Source: Bacteroidales bacterium (GTDB lineage: Bacteria > Bacteroidota > Bacteroidia > Bacteroidales > B18-G4). From it: 27,674 bases of DNA. The DNA lies in assembly GCA_030618905.1 (NCBI GenBank), contig JAUXCL010000010.1, forward strand, positions 1 through 27,674. Reading direction: 5' to 3'. The position numbers were made by a program, and so were the translations under genes. The notes under the pieces are model-generated. The model made no database searches. It was not told the origin of the DNA and saw nothing but the letters and a program-made list of their open reading frames with translations. Below, one piece after another: positions 17,216 to 25,653 of this stretch (within the stretch, counting starts at the first letter, position 1; every line of letters begins with the position of its first letter).

Positions 17216-17647
17216 ATGAAGAGGTTTAAATATTTTTTCTTGTCGTTGTTGCTACTGTTAATGGCCTGTGGGCCCAATATTCAAGAGCTTGTTGAAGAAA
17301 CCTGGCCGGATGGGTCTCCGAAAGTTGTAAAACACTATGTGACAGAAAGTGATGCTAAAAGACTGGTGAAGGAGATCTCTTATTATAAAACGGGGATCAA
17401 ACGCCTGGAAGGTGAGTTTAACAACGGGCAGCGTAATGGGCGTTGGAAATACTGGTATAAGGATGGGACACTGTGGAGTGAAGGATTCTTTACAGAAGGC
17501 AAGCGCAGCGGTATGGGAACTACTTACCATGAAAATGGAAAGAAATATATCGAAGGCAGCTATGAAAATGGTGAACGGGTGGGTAAATGGTCATTCTGGG
17601 ATGAGAATGGTAAGCTGAGCAAAGAAATTGACTATGACAAGCAGTGA
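17216..17647 (+). CDS. MORN/YwqK-type repeat lipoprotein
   Basis: The protein has 143 residues. A lipoprotein signal peptide ends in LLLLMAC with the lipid-anchored cysteine at 18. The mature part begins with a one-turn unit (EETWPDGSPKVVKHY) and continues with about three MORN-variant repeats: EGEFNNGQRNGRWKYWYKDG, EGFFTEGKRSGMGTTYHENG and EGSYENGERVGKWSFWDENG. Databases often call such repeats YwqK-family antitoxin, but no toxin gene is adjacent, so that name should not be read as function. It is likely a periplasmic or outer-membrane-anchored protein of unknown role. Its TGA stop directly abuts the stop of the convergent minus-strand gene (no base between). Confidence 0.85.
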   Translation: MKRFKYFFLSLLLLLMACGPNIQELVEETWPDGSPKVVKHYVTESDAKRLVKEISYYKTGIKRLEGEFNNGQRNGRWKYWYKDGTLWSEGFFTEGKRSGMGTTYHENGKKYIEGSYENGERVGKWSFWDENGKLSKEIDYDKQ

Positions 17648-18673
17648 TTATTTTGCCCTGACCATTAAATAAACAGGCAGGTGATCACTGAAGCCTCCAT
17701 AATACGACTTTGAGGCCGTACGGCTGGGAACCTTAATTCCATCCTGTCGCTCATACAGCATCCAGTCTCTTTTATATACCAACTCGTTTTCTTCAAGATT
17801 AATTCTTTGAAGGAAGTTCCCATTAACAATGATCTGATCGAACAAATCCCAGTCTTTCCAGTAAAGCGTCCCAATACCTTGTTCATATTTTTCTAAGGTA
17901 AGGTTGTATAACTCATTACCGTAAATGTCCATATTCAGGGGAAAGGCCTGTAGAATCATGTATACACTTGTATCTGTCGGGTTGTCGTTCAAATCTCCCA
18001 TAACGATGATGTTGGCTTCCGGATCTGTGTCCAGGACAGCATCAATATGCGACCTTAATAGTTCAGCTGTATAGGCCCTGTGGGGATTGGTCTCAAGATG
18101 TCCTCCCCATCTTGAAGTCCAGTGATTGATATATAAATGGATGAGCTCATCCAGGATCTCTCCTTTCACATAGAGGATATTCCTGGTTTTTTCCTCCGGA
18201 TTAAATGGATAATTGATGGGGATGAATTGAATATCGATGGGTTTAAACATGGACTCACGATACAAAAGGGCCATGTCAATTCCCCTTTCATCAGGCCCTT
18301 CCTGGTGGATGATCTGATAATTGCCTTTTTTAAGATCAGTCAGCTCAATGAGGTCCTCCAAAACCAGCCTGTTCTCAACTTCTGACAAACCAATAATTGA
18401 GGGCAAGGTATTTTCATGGATCGAAGTCAGCACTTTGCCAAGCTGATTGAGCTTGTGCATGTACTTCTCTGTATTCCATTCCAGGTCAGAACCCGGAAGG
18501 TATCTTTCATCGTTCTTCCCAGGGTTATCAATGGTGTCGAAAAGGTTCTCCACATTATAAAAAACGATGCTGTATTGTTCCGGGCTTTTGCTTTGCTGTA
18601 CACAGCCGGAGATCATGAAAACAATAATGATCATTATCACTGGAATTCCTGTTTTAACCATTGATCCTTTCAT
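17648..18673 (-). CDS. Endonuclease/exonuclease/phosphatase-family lipoprotein
   Basis: The protein has 341 residues. The N-terminus is hydrophobic, with lipobox MISGC and cysteine at 24 from the 18673 start. An alternative ATG at 18661 gives a shorter, more typical signal. The catalytic domain shows FYNVENLFDT (metal-binding Asn), LSEVENR (metal-binding Glu), NHWTSRWGG, MGDLNDNPTD (Asp and Asn) and the terminal SDHLPVY (catalytic Asp-His). These are the canonical motifs of the metal-dependent phosphodiesterase/phosphatase fold. It could hydrolyse nucleic acids, phospholipid head groups or inositol phosphates; the sequence does not decide. It follows the Hsp15-like gene by 12 bases and is probably the last gene of the der operon. 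Confidence 0.88.
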   Translation of the reverse strand: MKGSMVKTGIPVIMIIIVFMISGCVQQSKSPEQYSIVFYNVENLFDTIDNPGKNDERYLPGSDLEWNTEKYMHKLNQLGKVLTSIHENTLPSIIGLSEVENRLVLEDLIELTDLKKGNYQIIHQEGPDERGIDMALLYRESMFKPIDIQFIPINYPFNPEEKTRNILYVKGEILDELIHLYINHWTSRWGGHLETNPHRAYTAELLRSHIDAVLDTDPEANIIVMGDLNDNPTDTSVYMILQAFPLNMDIYGNELYNLTLEKYEQGIGTLYWKDWDLFDQIIVNGNFLQRINLEENELVYKRDWMLYERQDGIKVPSRTASKSYYGGFSDHLPVYLMVRAK

Positions 18674-18685
18674 AGCAGATATATT

Positions 18686-19072
18686 TTAATTGAAATGTCT
18701 GAAGTTTTTTAATCTCTCGATCAGGCGGCGTTGTTTTTTTGTCGGACGGCCAACTCCCCGGTCGCGCCATTCGTAGTTGACGCCTTTCATCATTTTCCTT
18801 TTTTCGATCTCTTCTGCCGGCGTGATGTCCTGTACATAATCCACAGCCAGCCTGGCAGAAACGCGTTTGTTAAGTAAACCGGTAACCTTCACTGTTTTGG
18901 TAAACCCGGAAATTTGTATTTGAATAATATCATCGACCTTCACTTCCCTCGATGGCTTGACATTTATCTTATCTGCCTTCACCTTCCCACCCTTACATGC
19001 GGCGGTCGCCTGGCTTCTCGTCTTGAATAGCCGCACAGCCCATAACCATTTGTCAATTCGGTTGTTGTCCAT
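18686..19072 (-). CDS. hslR: S4-domain RNA-binding protein, Hsp15 (HslR)-like
   Basis: The protein has 128 residues. The S4 domain begins RIDKWLWAVRLFKTRSQAT and continues through GGKVKADKINVKPSREVKVDD (about 5-60). A basic C-terminus follows (GRPTKKQRRLIERLKNF). This matches Hsp15, which binds 50S subunits carrying stalled nascent chains and helps recycle them. It lies 3 bases downstream of der, a ribosome-assembly GTPase, which supports a ribosome-related role. Confidence 0.88.
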   Translation of the reverse strand: MDNNRIDKWLWAVRLFKTRSQATAACKGGKVKADKINVKPSREVKVDDIIQIQISGFTKTVKVTGLLNKRVSARLAVDYVQDITPAEEIEKRKMMKGVNYEWRDRGVGRPTKKQRRLIERLKNFRHFN

Positions 19073-19075
19073 TGC

Positions 19076-20380
19076 TTACTTCTTACGAAAATAGATAGTA
19101 ATAGGGGCTCCTGTGAAGTCGAACATCTCCCTCAACCGGTTTTCAAGAAATCGTTTATAGGGATCCTTGACGTATTGGGGATAATTGCAGAAGAAGGCAA
19201 AGGATGGAAATGGTGTGGGCAGTTGTGTGATGTACTTGATTTTTATATATAACCCTCTTGCAGCCGGGGGTGGGGTTTCCTGGATAATGGGCAAAAGCGC
19301 ATTGTTGAGCTTGCTGGTGCTGATTTTGCGCCTGTGGTTCTTGTAAACGGTATTGGCCAGATCCAGGGCTTTGATGATCCGCTGTTTCTCGGTGACCGAG
19401 GTAAAAATAATGGGAATATCCGTAAAAGGTGCGATTTTCTCCCGGATGGATTTTTCGAATTCCTTATGGGTATTAGTTGCTTTGTCGACCAGGTCCCATT
19501 TGTTGACAACGATTACGACCCCTTTATGATTTCTTTCGATCAGGTGAAGGATATTTTGGTCCTGGGCTTCCATGCCGTGCCGGGCATCAATCATCAGTAA
19601 GCAGACATCTGCATTTTCTATGGCCCTGATCGAACGCATCACGGAGTAGAACTCAATGTCTTCGTGCACTTTACTTTTCTTCCTTAATCCGGCGGTATCC
19701 ACCAGAAGGAAATCAAAGCCAAAGCTATTGAAAGGGATATAAATTGAATCCCTGGTTGTGCCTGGAACAGGGGTGACGATATTTCTTTCCTCCCCGATCA
19801 GGGCATTGATTAGAGATGATTTGCCAACATTGGGCCGGCCAACCACTGCATATTTAGGCAGGTCAGGAATTTCTTCATCATCGCTTACCTTCAGGTTTTT
19901 AACCACATCATCAAGCAGTTCCCCTGTGCCGCTGCCACTAATGGATGAAACAGGGTATACGGTACCCAATCCCAGCTTGTAAAACTCATGGCTGAGCATA
20001 GTCCTTTCAGGGTTATCGGCTTTGTTGGCCACCAGGAAAACCTCTTTTTTGGATTTCCTGAGCAGATTAGCCACATCCTCATCCATGCCGGTCAGGCCGG
20101 CCGTGACATCTACCATGAAAATGATAACATCAGCTTCTGCAATGGCAAGCTCTGCCTGCTTGCGAATCTCTTTTTCGAAGATGTCCTCAGAGCCAAAAAC
20201 ATAGCCGCCGGTATCGATCACGGAGAATTCAACGCCATTCCAATCCGAAGTACCGTAATGCCGGTCGCGGGTTACTCCGCTGGTTTCCTCAACAATGGCC
20301 TGACGGCTTTCCGTCAAACGGTTGAATAATGTCGATTTACCTACGTTTGGACGTCCTACTATTGCAAGAATATTGGCCAT
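19076..20380 (-). CDS. der: Ribosome biogenesis GTPase Der (EngA)
   Basis: The protein has 434 residues with two tandem GTPase domains and a C-terminal KH-like domain, the unique layout of Der. The first domain has GRPNVGKSTLFN (8-19), DTGG and NKAD. The second has GRPNVGKSSLIN (about 179-190), DTAGLRKKSK and NKWD. The KH-like region starts at about 345 and ends PITIYFRKK. It assists 50S subunit maturation. The Hsp15-like gene follows 3 bases later; era lies 100 bases upstream on the same strand, separated by a long inverted repeat. Confidence 0.96.
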   Translation of the reverse strand: MANILAIVGRPNVGKSTLFNRLTESRQAIVEETSGVTRDRHYGTSDWNGVEFSVIDTGGYVFGSEDIFEKEIRKQAELAIAEADVIIFMVDVTAGLTGMDEDVANLLRKSKKEVFLVANKADNPERTMLSHEFYKLGLGTVYPVSSISGSGTGELLDDVVKNLKVSDDEEIPDLPKYAVVGRPNVGKSSLINALIGEERNIVTPVPGTTRDSIYIPFNSFGFDFLLVDTAGLRKKSKVHEDIEFYSVMRSIRAIENADVCLLMIDARHGMEAQDQNILHLIERNHKGVVIVVNKWDLVDKATNTHKEFEKSIREKIAPFTDIPIIFTSVTEKQRIIKALDLANTVYKNHRRKISTSKLNNALLPIIQETPPPAARGLYIKIKYITQLPTPFPSFAFFCNYPQYVKDPYKRFLENRLREMFDFTGAPITIYFRKK

Positions 20381-20400
20381 ATATAATCATATTCATTTAC

Positions 20401-20473
20401 CATGTTCAAGGTTCGAGGTTCGAGGTTCAAAGTTCAAATTTTAAATTCGTTTGAACCTCGAACCTTGAACATG
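20401..20473. repeat. Long imperfect inverted repeat built of GTTCRAR heptamers between era and der
   Basis: The left arm is 20401-20431 and the right arm 20450-20473. The right arm is a perfect 24-base reverse complement of the left once one extra 7-base unit (GGTTCGA) in the left arm is looped out. The left arm continues as five consecutive GTTCRAR heptamers (20404-20438). The loop is AT-rich. There is no obvious T-tract, so it looks like a dispersed intergenic palindrome rather than a simple terminator, though it may attenuate transcription from era into der. Confidence 0.75.
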
Positions 20474-20481
20474 GAACATGT

Positions 20482-21360
20482 TTAGTGTTCGTATCCAAAT
20501 CTTTTCAACTGTTTTTTATCATTGCGCCAGTCCTTACTGACCTTTACAAACAATTCAAGATATACTTTTTTATCTACAAAGGCTTCAATATCTTTTCGGG
20601 CATTGGTGCCCATTTTCTTAATGGCTCCACCCTGGTGCCCCAGGATAATGGCCTTTTGCGATTCCCGGGAGACAAAGATCAGTGCCCTGATCCGGATGAT
20701 TTTATCTTCTTCCTTGTATTCTTCAACAACAACTTCGGTGGAGTAGGGGACTTCTTTCTGGTAATTGCACAGTATCTTTTCCCTGATGATCTCTGATACA
20801 AAGAAACGCATGGTTTTGTCCGACATCTCATCCTTTGGAAAGAAAGGAGGCGATTCGGGCAGGTGTTGCAGAATGGAATCCAAAACTTTTTCAAGGTTGA
20901 AGGGAAGCAATGCGGAAATAGGCATGATCTCCGCATTGGGCAATAATTCCTGCCATTGTCTCATCTTTTCTTCAACCCTGGGCTGGTCTGATAAATCGAT
21001 CTTGTTGATCAACAGCATGACTGGGATCTCCGACTTCTTCAACTTCTCAATAACAGGATTTTCTGCTACTTTTTCACCCACTTCACAAATGTAGATGAAG
21101 ATATCAGCATCAAGTAAGGCAGATTCTACATTCTTCATCATGGATTTATGAAGCCTGTAATTTGGCTCCAATATCCCCGGTGTATCAGAATAGACAATCT
21201 GGAAATCCTTACTGTTGACTATCCCCATGATGCGGTGGCGGGTAGTTTGAGCTTTGGAAGTAATGATCGAAAGCTTTTCCCCAACCAGTGCGTTCATTAA
21301 AGTTGATTTCCCAACATTTGGTTTGCCCAGGATATTGACAAAACCGGCTTTGTGTGCCAT
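20482..21360 (-). CDS. era: GTPase Era
   Basis: The protein has 292 residues. The GTPase domain shows the P-loop GKPNVGKSTLMN (12-23; the usual Arg after the first Gly is Lys), the TSKAQTTRHRIMGI switch region, SDTPG and NKIDLSD. The C-terminal KH domain (about 205-290) has ILGHQGGAIKKMG, the GxxG RNA-binding loop. Era binds the 3' end of 16S rRNA and couples small-subunit maturation to growth. It is transcribed leftwards, towards der. Confidence 0.96.
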   Translation of the reverse strand: MAHKAGFVNILGKPNVGKSTLMNALVGEKLSIITSKAQTTRHRIMGIVNSKDFQIVYSDTPGILEPNYRLHKSMMKNVESALLDADIFIYICEVGEKVAENPVIEKLKKSEIPVMLLINKIDLSDQPRVEEKMRQWQELLPNAEIMPISALLPFNLEKVLDSILQHLPESPPFFPKDEMSDKTMRFFVSEIIREKILCNYQKEVPYSTEVVVEEYKEEDKIIRIRALIFVSRESQKAIILGHQGGAIKKMGTNARKDIEAFVDKKVYLELFVKVSKDWRNDKKQLKRFGYEH

Positions 21361-21377
21361 AGCTTGATTTTATTTTG

Positions 21378-21385
21378 CAAAAATA
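21378..21385 (-). promoter_or_regulatory. Candidate -7 element for era
   Basis: On the minus strand these bases read TATTTTTG, an exact TAnnTTTG match, implying a leader of about 10-15 nt before the ATG at 21360. No clear -33 element is seen. Confidence 0.4.
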
Positions 21386-21473
21386 GCAAAAAGCCGCTTA
21401 AGATTGAGCCATATCTGATCCAATTCCGTTCCAGAAATCCTTGCTGGTTTAAACTTCGTATATAATTATATGC

Positions 21474-21481
21474 TATATTTG
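21474..21481 (+). promoter_or_regulatory. Candidate -7 element for the radical SAM gene
   Basis: TATATTTG matches TAnnTTTG exactly. The leader would be about 50 nt and contains GCATAGAGCCTGTAC (21499-21513), also found at the second locus described at 25706-25746. A weak GGGAG (21536-21540) lies just before the ATG at 21542. Confidence 0.45.
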
Positions 21482-21541
21482 CCTTTTTTAAGAGCATTGC
21501 ATAGAGCCTGTACTGCTTAATATCTTTATATCTCAGGGAGT

Positions 21542-22921
21542 ATGAAACACAAAATGTTGCTTATCAACCCGAAAAATATTTTCAAGGCCGGCATTTATCA
21601 TACAGATGAATACAGTGTACCTCCCATGAACCTTGGAGTAATTGCAGCCCTGACACCTGAGAGCTGGGATATCGAGATCCTTGATGAGAACTTCGATGAT
21701 TTTGAATTTATCCCTGCTGATCTTGTGGTTTTAACTGCGCTTACTTCACAGGTAACCCGGGCTTATGAAATTGCCGGTATATACAGGGGAAAAGGAATAC
21801 CAACAGTAATTGGCGGAATCCACGCCAGCATGATGCCTGACGAAGCGCTCGGTTTTGCGGATGTTGTGCTAAAAGGTGAAGCGGAAAGCATCTGGGGTGA
21901 AGTGATAAGGGATTTTGAAAATGGAGAACTTAAGTCCATATACCAGGGAACCTTACAGCCATTGTACAAATCGCCTCCTCCCCGCATTGACTTATACCAT
22001 CCTGGTTATGCATTTGGAAGTTTACAAACTACCCGGGGCTGCCCGATGAATTGCGATTTTTGCTCAGTCCATACTTTCAATGGAAGAAAATACCGCTGCA
22101 AATCAGTGGAAGATGTGATAGAGGAGTATAAAAGCATTCCTCAAAAAACCCTTTATATTATTGATGATGATTTCTACGGCTATGGGAAAAAGCATGCTGA
22201 ACGATCCAAACAAATATGCAGGGGAATAATCGATAGCGGGATAAAGAAAGAATGGTACACCTTTGTTTCCATGAACCTGGCCAGCGACTCCGAAGCACTT
22301 GAATTGATGTTTCAGGCCGGGTGCCGGATGATCCTCCTGGGAATCGAATCCGAACTAAGCGATCAACTGGTAGCCGCAGAAAAGACCACCAACCTGAAAG
22401 TTGGTGTGGAAAATTATGAGCAGGTATATGCTGCTATTCACAAAGCCGGAATTGCCGTGCTGGGAAGTTTTATCTTCGGACTTGATACCGACACCCTTGT
22501 AACGATCAGAAATCGGACAGATTACTTTATTAATTCCGGTGTTGATTGCATTCAACCCGGTATGCTTACACCATTGCCCGGAACAGGAACCTATTTCAAA
22601 CTTCAGGAAGAAGGCCGTATCATTAAAAATAATTTTCCCAAAGACTGGGAGAGATTTACTTTTTTCAATAATGTAATTCAACCAAAGAATATGACACATG
22701 AGGAATTTACAGCTTTGATGAAAGAAGAATGGAAACGGATGTTCGACCTGAAGGTGTTGAAAAGAAAATATCTCAATACATTGAAGTCCACGAGAAATGT
22801 TGTTGCAGCAGGCTGGGCTTTATCTGCAAACTTGAAATATCATAATACGGTGTTTGAAGGTGAAAAAGAGGAATATAATTACCCTGAAGTTTTTAAAGAA
22901 TTAACTTCAATAAGCGTATAA
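21542..22921 (+). CDS. B12-binding-domain radical SAM protein
   Basis: The protein has 459 residues. An N-terminal cobalamin-binding-like Rossmann domain spans about 1-140 (PPMNLGVIAALTP, VVLTALTSQVTRAYEIAG, PTVIGGIHASMMP). The radical SAM core begins at TTRGCPMNCDFCSVH, with the 4Fe-4S ligands at Cys167, Cys171 and Cys174 in CxxxCxxC spacing. GIESE, a proline-rich LTPLPGT segment and a helical C-terminus (MFDLKVLKRKYLNTL) follow. It would use S-adenosylmethionine for a radical methylation or rearrangement; the substrate is unknown. The gene stands alone, divergent from era, with its own promoter-like region. Confidence 0.9.
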   Translation: MKHKMLLINPKNIFKAGIYHTDEYSVPPMNLGVIAALTPESWDIEILDENFDDFEFIPADLVVLTALTSQVTRAYEIAGIYRGKGIPTVIGGIHASMMPDEALGFADVVLKGEAESIWGEVIRDFENGELKSIYQGTLQPLYKSPPPRIDLYHPGYAFGSLQTTRGCPMNCDFCSVHTFNGRKYRCKSVEDVIEEYKSIPQKTLYIIDDDFYGYGKKHAERSKQICRGIIDSGIKKEWYTFVSMNLASDSEALELMFQAGCRMILLGIESELSDQLVAAEKTTNLKVGVENYEQVYAAIHKAGIAVLGSFIFGLDTDTLVTIRNRTDYFINSGVDCIQPGMLTPLPGTGTYFKLQEEGRIIKNNFPKDWERFTFFNNVIQPKNMTHEEFTALMKEEWKRMFDLKVLKRKYLNTLKSTRNVVAAGWALSANLKYHNTVFEGEKEEYNYPEVFKELTSISV

Positions 22922-22969
22922 TTCTGATGATCCATAATTCAACCAACATTGTCTGCCATAGTTTGATTG

Positions 22970-24025
22970 TTATAAGTCCAGAAGTTCCACTGCAGGTTGT
23001 TCAGGCATCTTTTCGGCCAGCAACCACCGGCAAAAGACAATGGCTTCCTTATATGCCGAGGTGCTGATCCAGTTATCCACATCCATGGCTTGATGACTTA
23101 AATATATGGTATAAGAGCCATCCTGGTTTGCTTTTGCATTGCCTTTATTGATGCAGACATTGTAATTTTTAAAATCCATCGACTGCATCAGGAAATTCCA
23201 GGTCTGTATTCCCCAATAGCAACACTCCGGTGAAGTAAAGCGGATTTTCAGGTATTGATGTTTTTCCAGGTGGAAACGGCCAAAACAATATATATTATCG
23301 ACCGTACCCCAACCACCCTGATCAGCTTCGAATCGGAACGGTGGAAGAAAATCGTTCAATGGGTATTCGACAGGCAAAGGGGCGATCCATGTCGTCTGTT
23401 CAAAGAAAGTACTCATCACACGGATGCGCCTGGCCAGTTCCTCATCACTTAATGGTGTTGATGCTTCCTGCGCTTTCAGGTTTTCAATGTGCAACTCGCT
23501 TTCACGACTGTTTAACCTGTCAAAAAAATACTCTCTGCTAAGCAGGTTTACCGCATCCGCATCCAGTTTAAATTCATTTTTCCCCCGTGGATTGGGTGTC
23601 AGCTTTATTTCAAAGCTGCCGTCAGCTTCAAAGGAGATCTGTGTATGATTGATGTTATTACAGACCCTGTCCACAATTTCACCATTTGGCTCACCGCCAT
23701 ATAAGGAAAAGGACAGGTAGCAACTGTCGTATCGTTTTCCCTTTATCAGGTATTCCTGGTCCCCGCGCAATTGTGTAAAGTAATAAACAGCATCCACATT
23801 ATCCCCCAATACTTTATGATAAGGGTTGGCCAGCAACATGAAATCGGGCCGCAGAGGATCATTAAACAAATAAAAGTCGATGCTGGACCTTAAAAGATGA
23901 AAGATATGTTGGTATCCATCAACCCTGCCTTGTTCATCAATAGTTTTATCGGGGTCAAGAAATGTACTGTCCGCATTTTTAATGACTTCCAGGAATTGCT
24001 CAAGTGCTGCTTTGCTTTTATACAT
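22970..24025 (-). CDS. DUF1214-domain protein
   Basis: The protein has 351 residues with no signal peptide. The N-terminal half (YQHIFHLLRSSIDFYLFNDP, RPDFMLLANPYHKVLGDNVDAVYY) and the C-terminal half (PECCYWGIQTWNFLMQSMD, DGSYTIYLSHQAMDVDNWI) match the pattern of DUF1214 proteins. These are often found beside sulfotransferases and lipid enzymes, but their biochemistry is unknown. It is the last of three minus-strand genes after the SCP2-like and sulfotransferase genes. An 82-base gap with a small hairpin separates it from the sulfotransferase stop, so it may be partly independently expressed. Confidence 0.72.
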   Translation of the reverse strand: MYKSKAALEQFLEVIKNADSTFLDPDKTIDEQGRVDGYQHIFHLLRSSIDFYLFNDPLRPDFMLLANPYHKVLGDNVDAVYYFTQLRGDQEYLIKGKRYDSCYLSFSLYGGEPNGEIVDRVCNNINHTQISFEADGSFEIKLTPNPRGKNEFKLDADAVNLLSREYFFDRLNSRESELHIENLKAQEASTPLSDEELARRIRVMSTFFEQTTWIAPLPVEYPLNDFLPPFRFEADQGGWGTVDNIYCFGRFHLEKHQYLKIRFTSPECCYWGIQTWNFLMQSMDFKNYNVCINKGNAKANQDGSYTIYLSHQAMDVDNWISTSAYKEAIVFCRWLLAEKMPEQPAVELLDL

Positions 24026-24038
24026 AATTTACTTTGTG

Positions 24039-24058
24039 ATCCTGATAACTATCGGGAT
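24039..24058. repeat. Small palindrome between the sulfotransferase and DUF1214 genes
   Basis: ATCCTGATA (24039-24047) and TATCGGGAT (24050-24058) are near-perfect inverted repeats with one mismatch, followed on the plus strand by TTTTGTG. This form occurs as a dispersed intergenic repeat in Bacteroidota genomes, to my recollection. Confidence 0.5.
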
Positions 24059-24107
24059 TTTGTGCGCCTTTGTGGCTTATTAGACCTTGCCATAGGAACT
24101 AATTAAT

Positions 24108-25313
24108 TTAAAGTTGTGCCAGGAAATCATTGTAATCCCGGAATTTTTCGTTAATCCCTTCTTTTGTTAAGCCGAAAGTATCCAGTTCATAAAAGTGAAG
24201 CCCGTTCTTATCCCTGGGGTTCTCAAAGAGGAAGCGCTCAAAACGCTGAATAGTATCTTCCGTCAAATCCCAGTTGAAGCGTTCATAGATCTTGCGTGCG
24301 GTGCCTATTTGATCATTTGCAAAATCTTCGAACTTCAGGTCAATGATCTGATCTTCTTTGTCCATGATTCTCCGGCTTTCCAGGAAGCGTTTGAAATATA
24401 AGCTCCATATCTCTGCCTGTTCATGCCCGGTACGTACAGGATCTTCATGATCACTGTACAGTGAGCGCACCGAAGATATTAAACTGGCTGTTGAAGCAAC
24501 TACTTTCGATGGTTCACGGTGCGTCATGACGATACGTGCATCAGGGTATACTTCAAAAATTTCCGGAAGGCGCATCAGGTGGACAGGGGATTTCAGTAGC
24601 CAACGTTCAGATATGACTCCGCCTGATTGCAGGTATTGCAAAAATCGTTTGTGGAAGCGCATTGTGCTGAGCCTGTCGGCACGATGGGCAAACCAGTCCA
24701 TATAAGAAGGGAGATACAGTTGGGCAGAAAACTGGTAGCTGTTAAAATCAAAAGCGTTTATTCCCAAACATTCCTGTGGCGAGTCAGCAGCCATATAATG
24801 TTTCATCAGGAAGTCAGGAACCAGTTTAAACAACTGGCCAAATTCTTTTTTAATGGTATTCAGCTGTTCATTATCATGGTATGTTTCAGGCCTTGGAACC
24901 GGATAAGGGAGTAAACATTCCCAGGCCAGAGGTGAACGGTGGGCAGGATCTTCGTGCAGCAGGGCATGCATGATGGTTGTCCCGGTACGGGGCATTCCAA
25001 TGATAAAAACCGGCTGTTTGATCTCAGCCTTTTCAATTTGAGGGTCAGCTGCAAGTACCTGTTCAATTTTGTACCTGCCGTAAAGCGTACGTTCCAACAG
25101 CCCTTTCACAGCCAGGGCCCCAAAGGGATTGGGTTGGCTTTCTGTATTGATGGAATGGACCAGCTTACGCAGCCCCGTTTCGGCCCGGGGCAGGGATATT
25201 GCAAAACCGGCTTTTTTTTGTGCTTTTGCGATGATGGCATCGGCATTGAATTTAAATGGGTCGAGGCCTGCTTTTCTCAGGACCTTTCCCACGCCGTTTA
25301 TGCCATTCAGCAT
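24108..25313 (-). CDS. Sulfotransferase family protein (Sulfotransfer_3 type)
   Basis: From the preferred ATG at 25313 the protein has 401 residues. A TTG at 25352 in the same frame would add 13 residues, but MLNGINGVGKVLRKAGLDP matches where relatives begin. The PAPS 5'-phosphosulfate loop is FIIGMPRTGTTIMHALL (about 102-118). The 3'-phosphate-binding region is MTHREPSKVVASTASL (about 257-272). It would transfer sulfate from PAPS to an acceptor, probably a lipid or hydroxylated small molecule. Cytosolic: no signal peptide. It lies between the SCP2-like gene (46 bases upstream) and the DUF1214 gene, so the three likely share a pathway. Confidence 0.9.
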   Translation of the reverse strand: MLNGINGVGKVLRKAGLDPFKFNADAIIAKAQKKAGFAISLPRAETGLRKLVHSINTESQPNPFGALAVKGLLERTLYGRYKIEQVLAADPQIEKAEIKQPVFIIGMPRTGTTIMHALLHEDPAHRSPLAWECLLPYPVPRPETYHDNEQLNTIKKEFGQLFKLVPDFLMKHYMAADSPQECLGINAFDFNSYQFSAQLYLPSYMDWFAHRADRLSTMRFHKRFLQYLQSGGVISERWLLKSPVHLMRLPEIFEVYPDARIVMTHREPSKVVASTASLISSVRSLYSDHEDPVRTGHEQAEIWSLYFKRFLESRRIMDKEDQIIDLKFEDFANDQIGTARKIYERFNWDLTEDTIQRFERFLFENPRDKNGLHFYELDTFGLTKEGINEKFRDYNDFLAQL

Positions 25314-25359
25314 GGAAGTACGCTGTATGCTAAGGGTTGGTTGTTTTGCCAAGATTGTC

Positions 25360-25653
25360 TTACATTAATTGTTTTAACTTCTGCGCCAGGCCAATATCGC
25401 CTTTAACTTTGATTTTTCCGGTGAGCGTTGCGATCATGGGTTTGATCTCTTTGCGCTGCAGTTTAAGGTAAGTTTCCTTGCTCATGGTAATTGTGCAGTC
25501 GGCCTCTTCATCCACATCCAGTATCTTATTGGTATTATGACATCCGTCTATTAAGATGATATCATCATCAATCTTGAATTTGAGCCTTTTACCAATAGGA
25601 TCGATCTGAATTACTTTTGAGGCCAGTTCTTCTCTGATTTGTGCTATTTCCAT
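25360..25653 (-). CDS. SCP2-like sterol/lipid-binding domain protein
   Basis: The protein has 97 residues, the size of a single SCP2 domain. Visible are GKRLKFKIDDDIILIDG, the charged strand DVDEEADCTITMSKETYLKL and the C-terminal helix region MIATLTGKIKVKGDIGLAQKLKQLM, which is diagnostic of the fold. SCP2 domains bind and present hydrophobic ligands such as sterols or acyl chains. It is the first gene of the minus-strand set, immediately upstream of the sulfotransferase. Carrier or presenter of a lipid acceptor is a reasonable inference. Confidence 0.82.
   Translation of the reverse strand: MEIAQIREELASKVIQIDPIGKRLKFKIDDDIILIDGCHNTNKILDVDEEADCTITMSKETYLKLQRKEIKPMIATLTGKIKVKGDIGLAQKLKQLM

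Noticed and set aside
17216..17647. Toxin-antitoxin antitoxin (YwqK label)
   Set aside because: The protein is a lipoprotein with MORN-like repeats and has no toxin-like neighbour.
20404..20438. Possible CRISPR or tRNA T-arm (GGTTCGA)
   Set aside because: Units are only 7 bases with no spacers, and no cloverleaf can be drawn; it is one arm of an inverted repeat.
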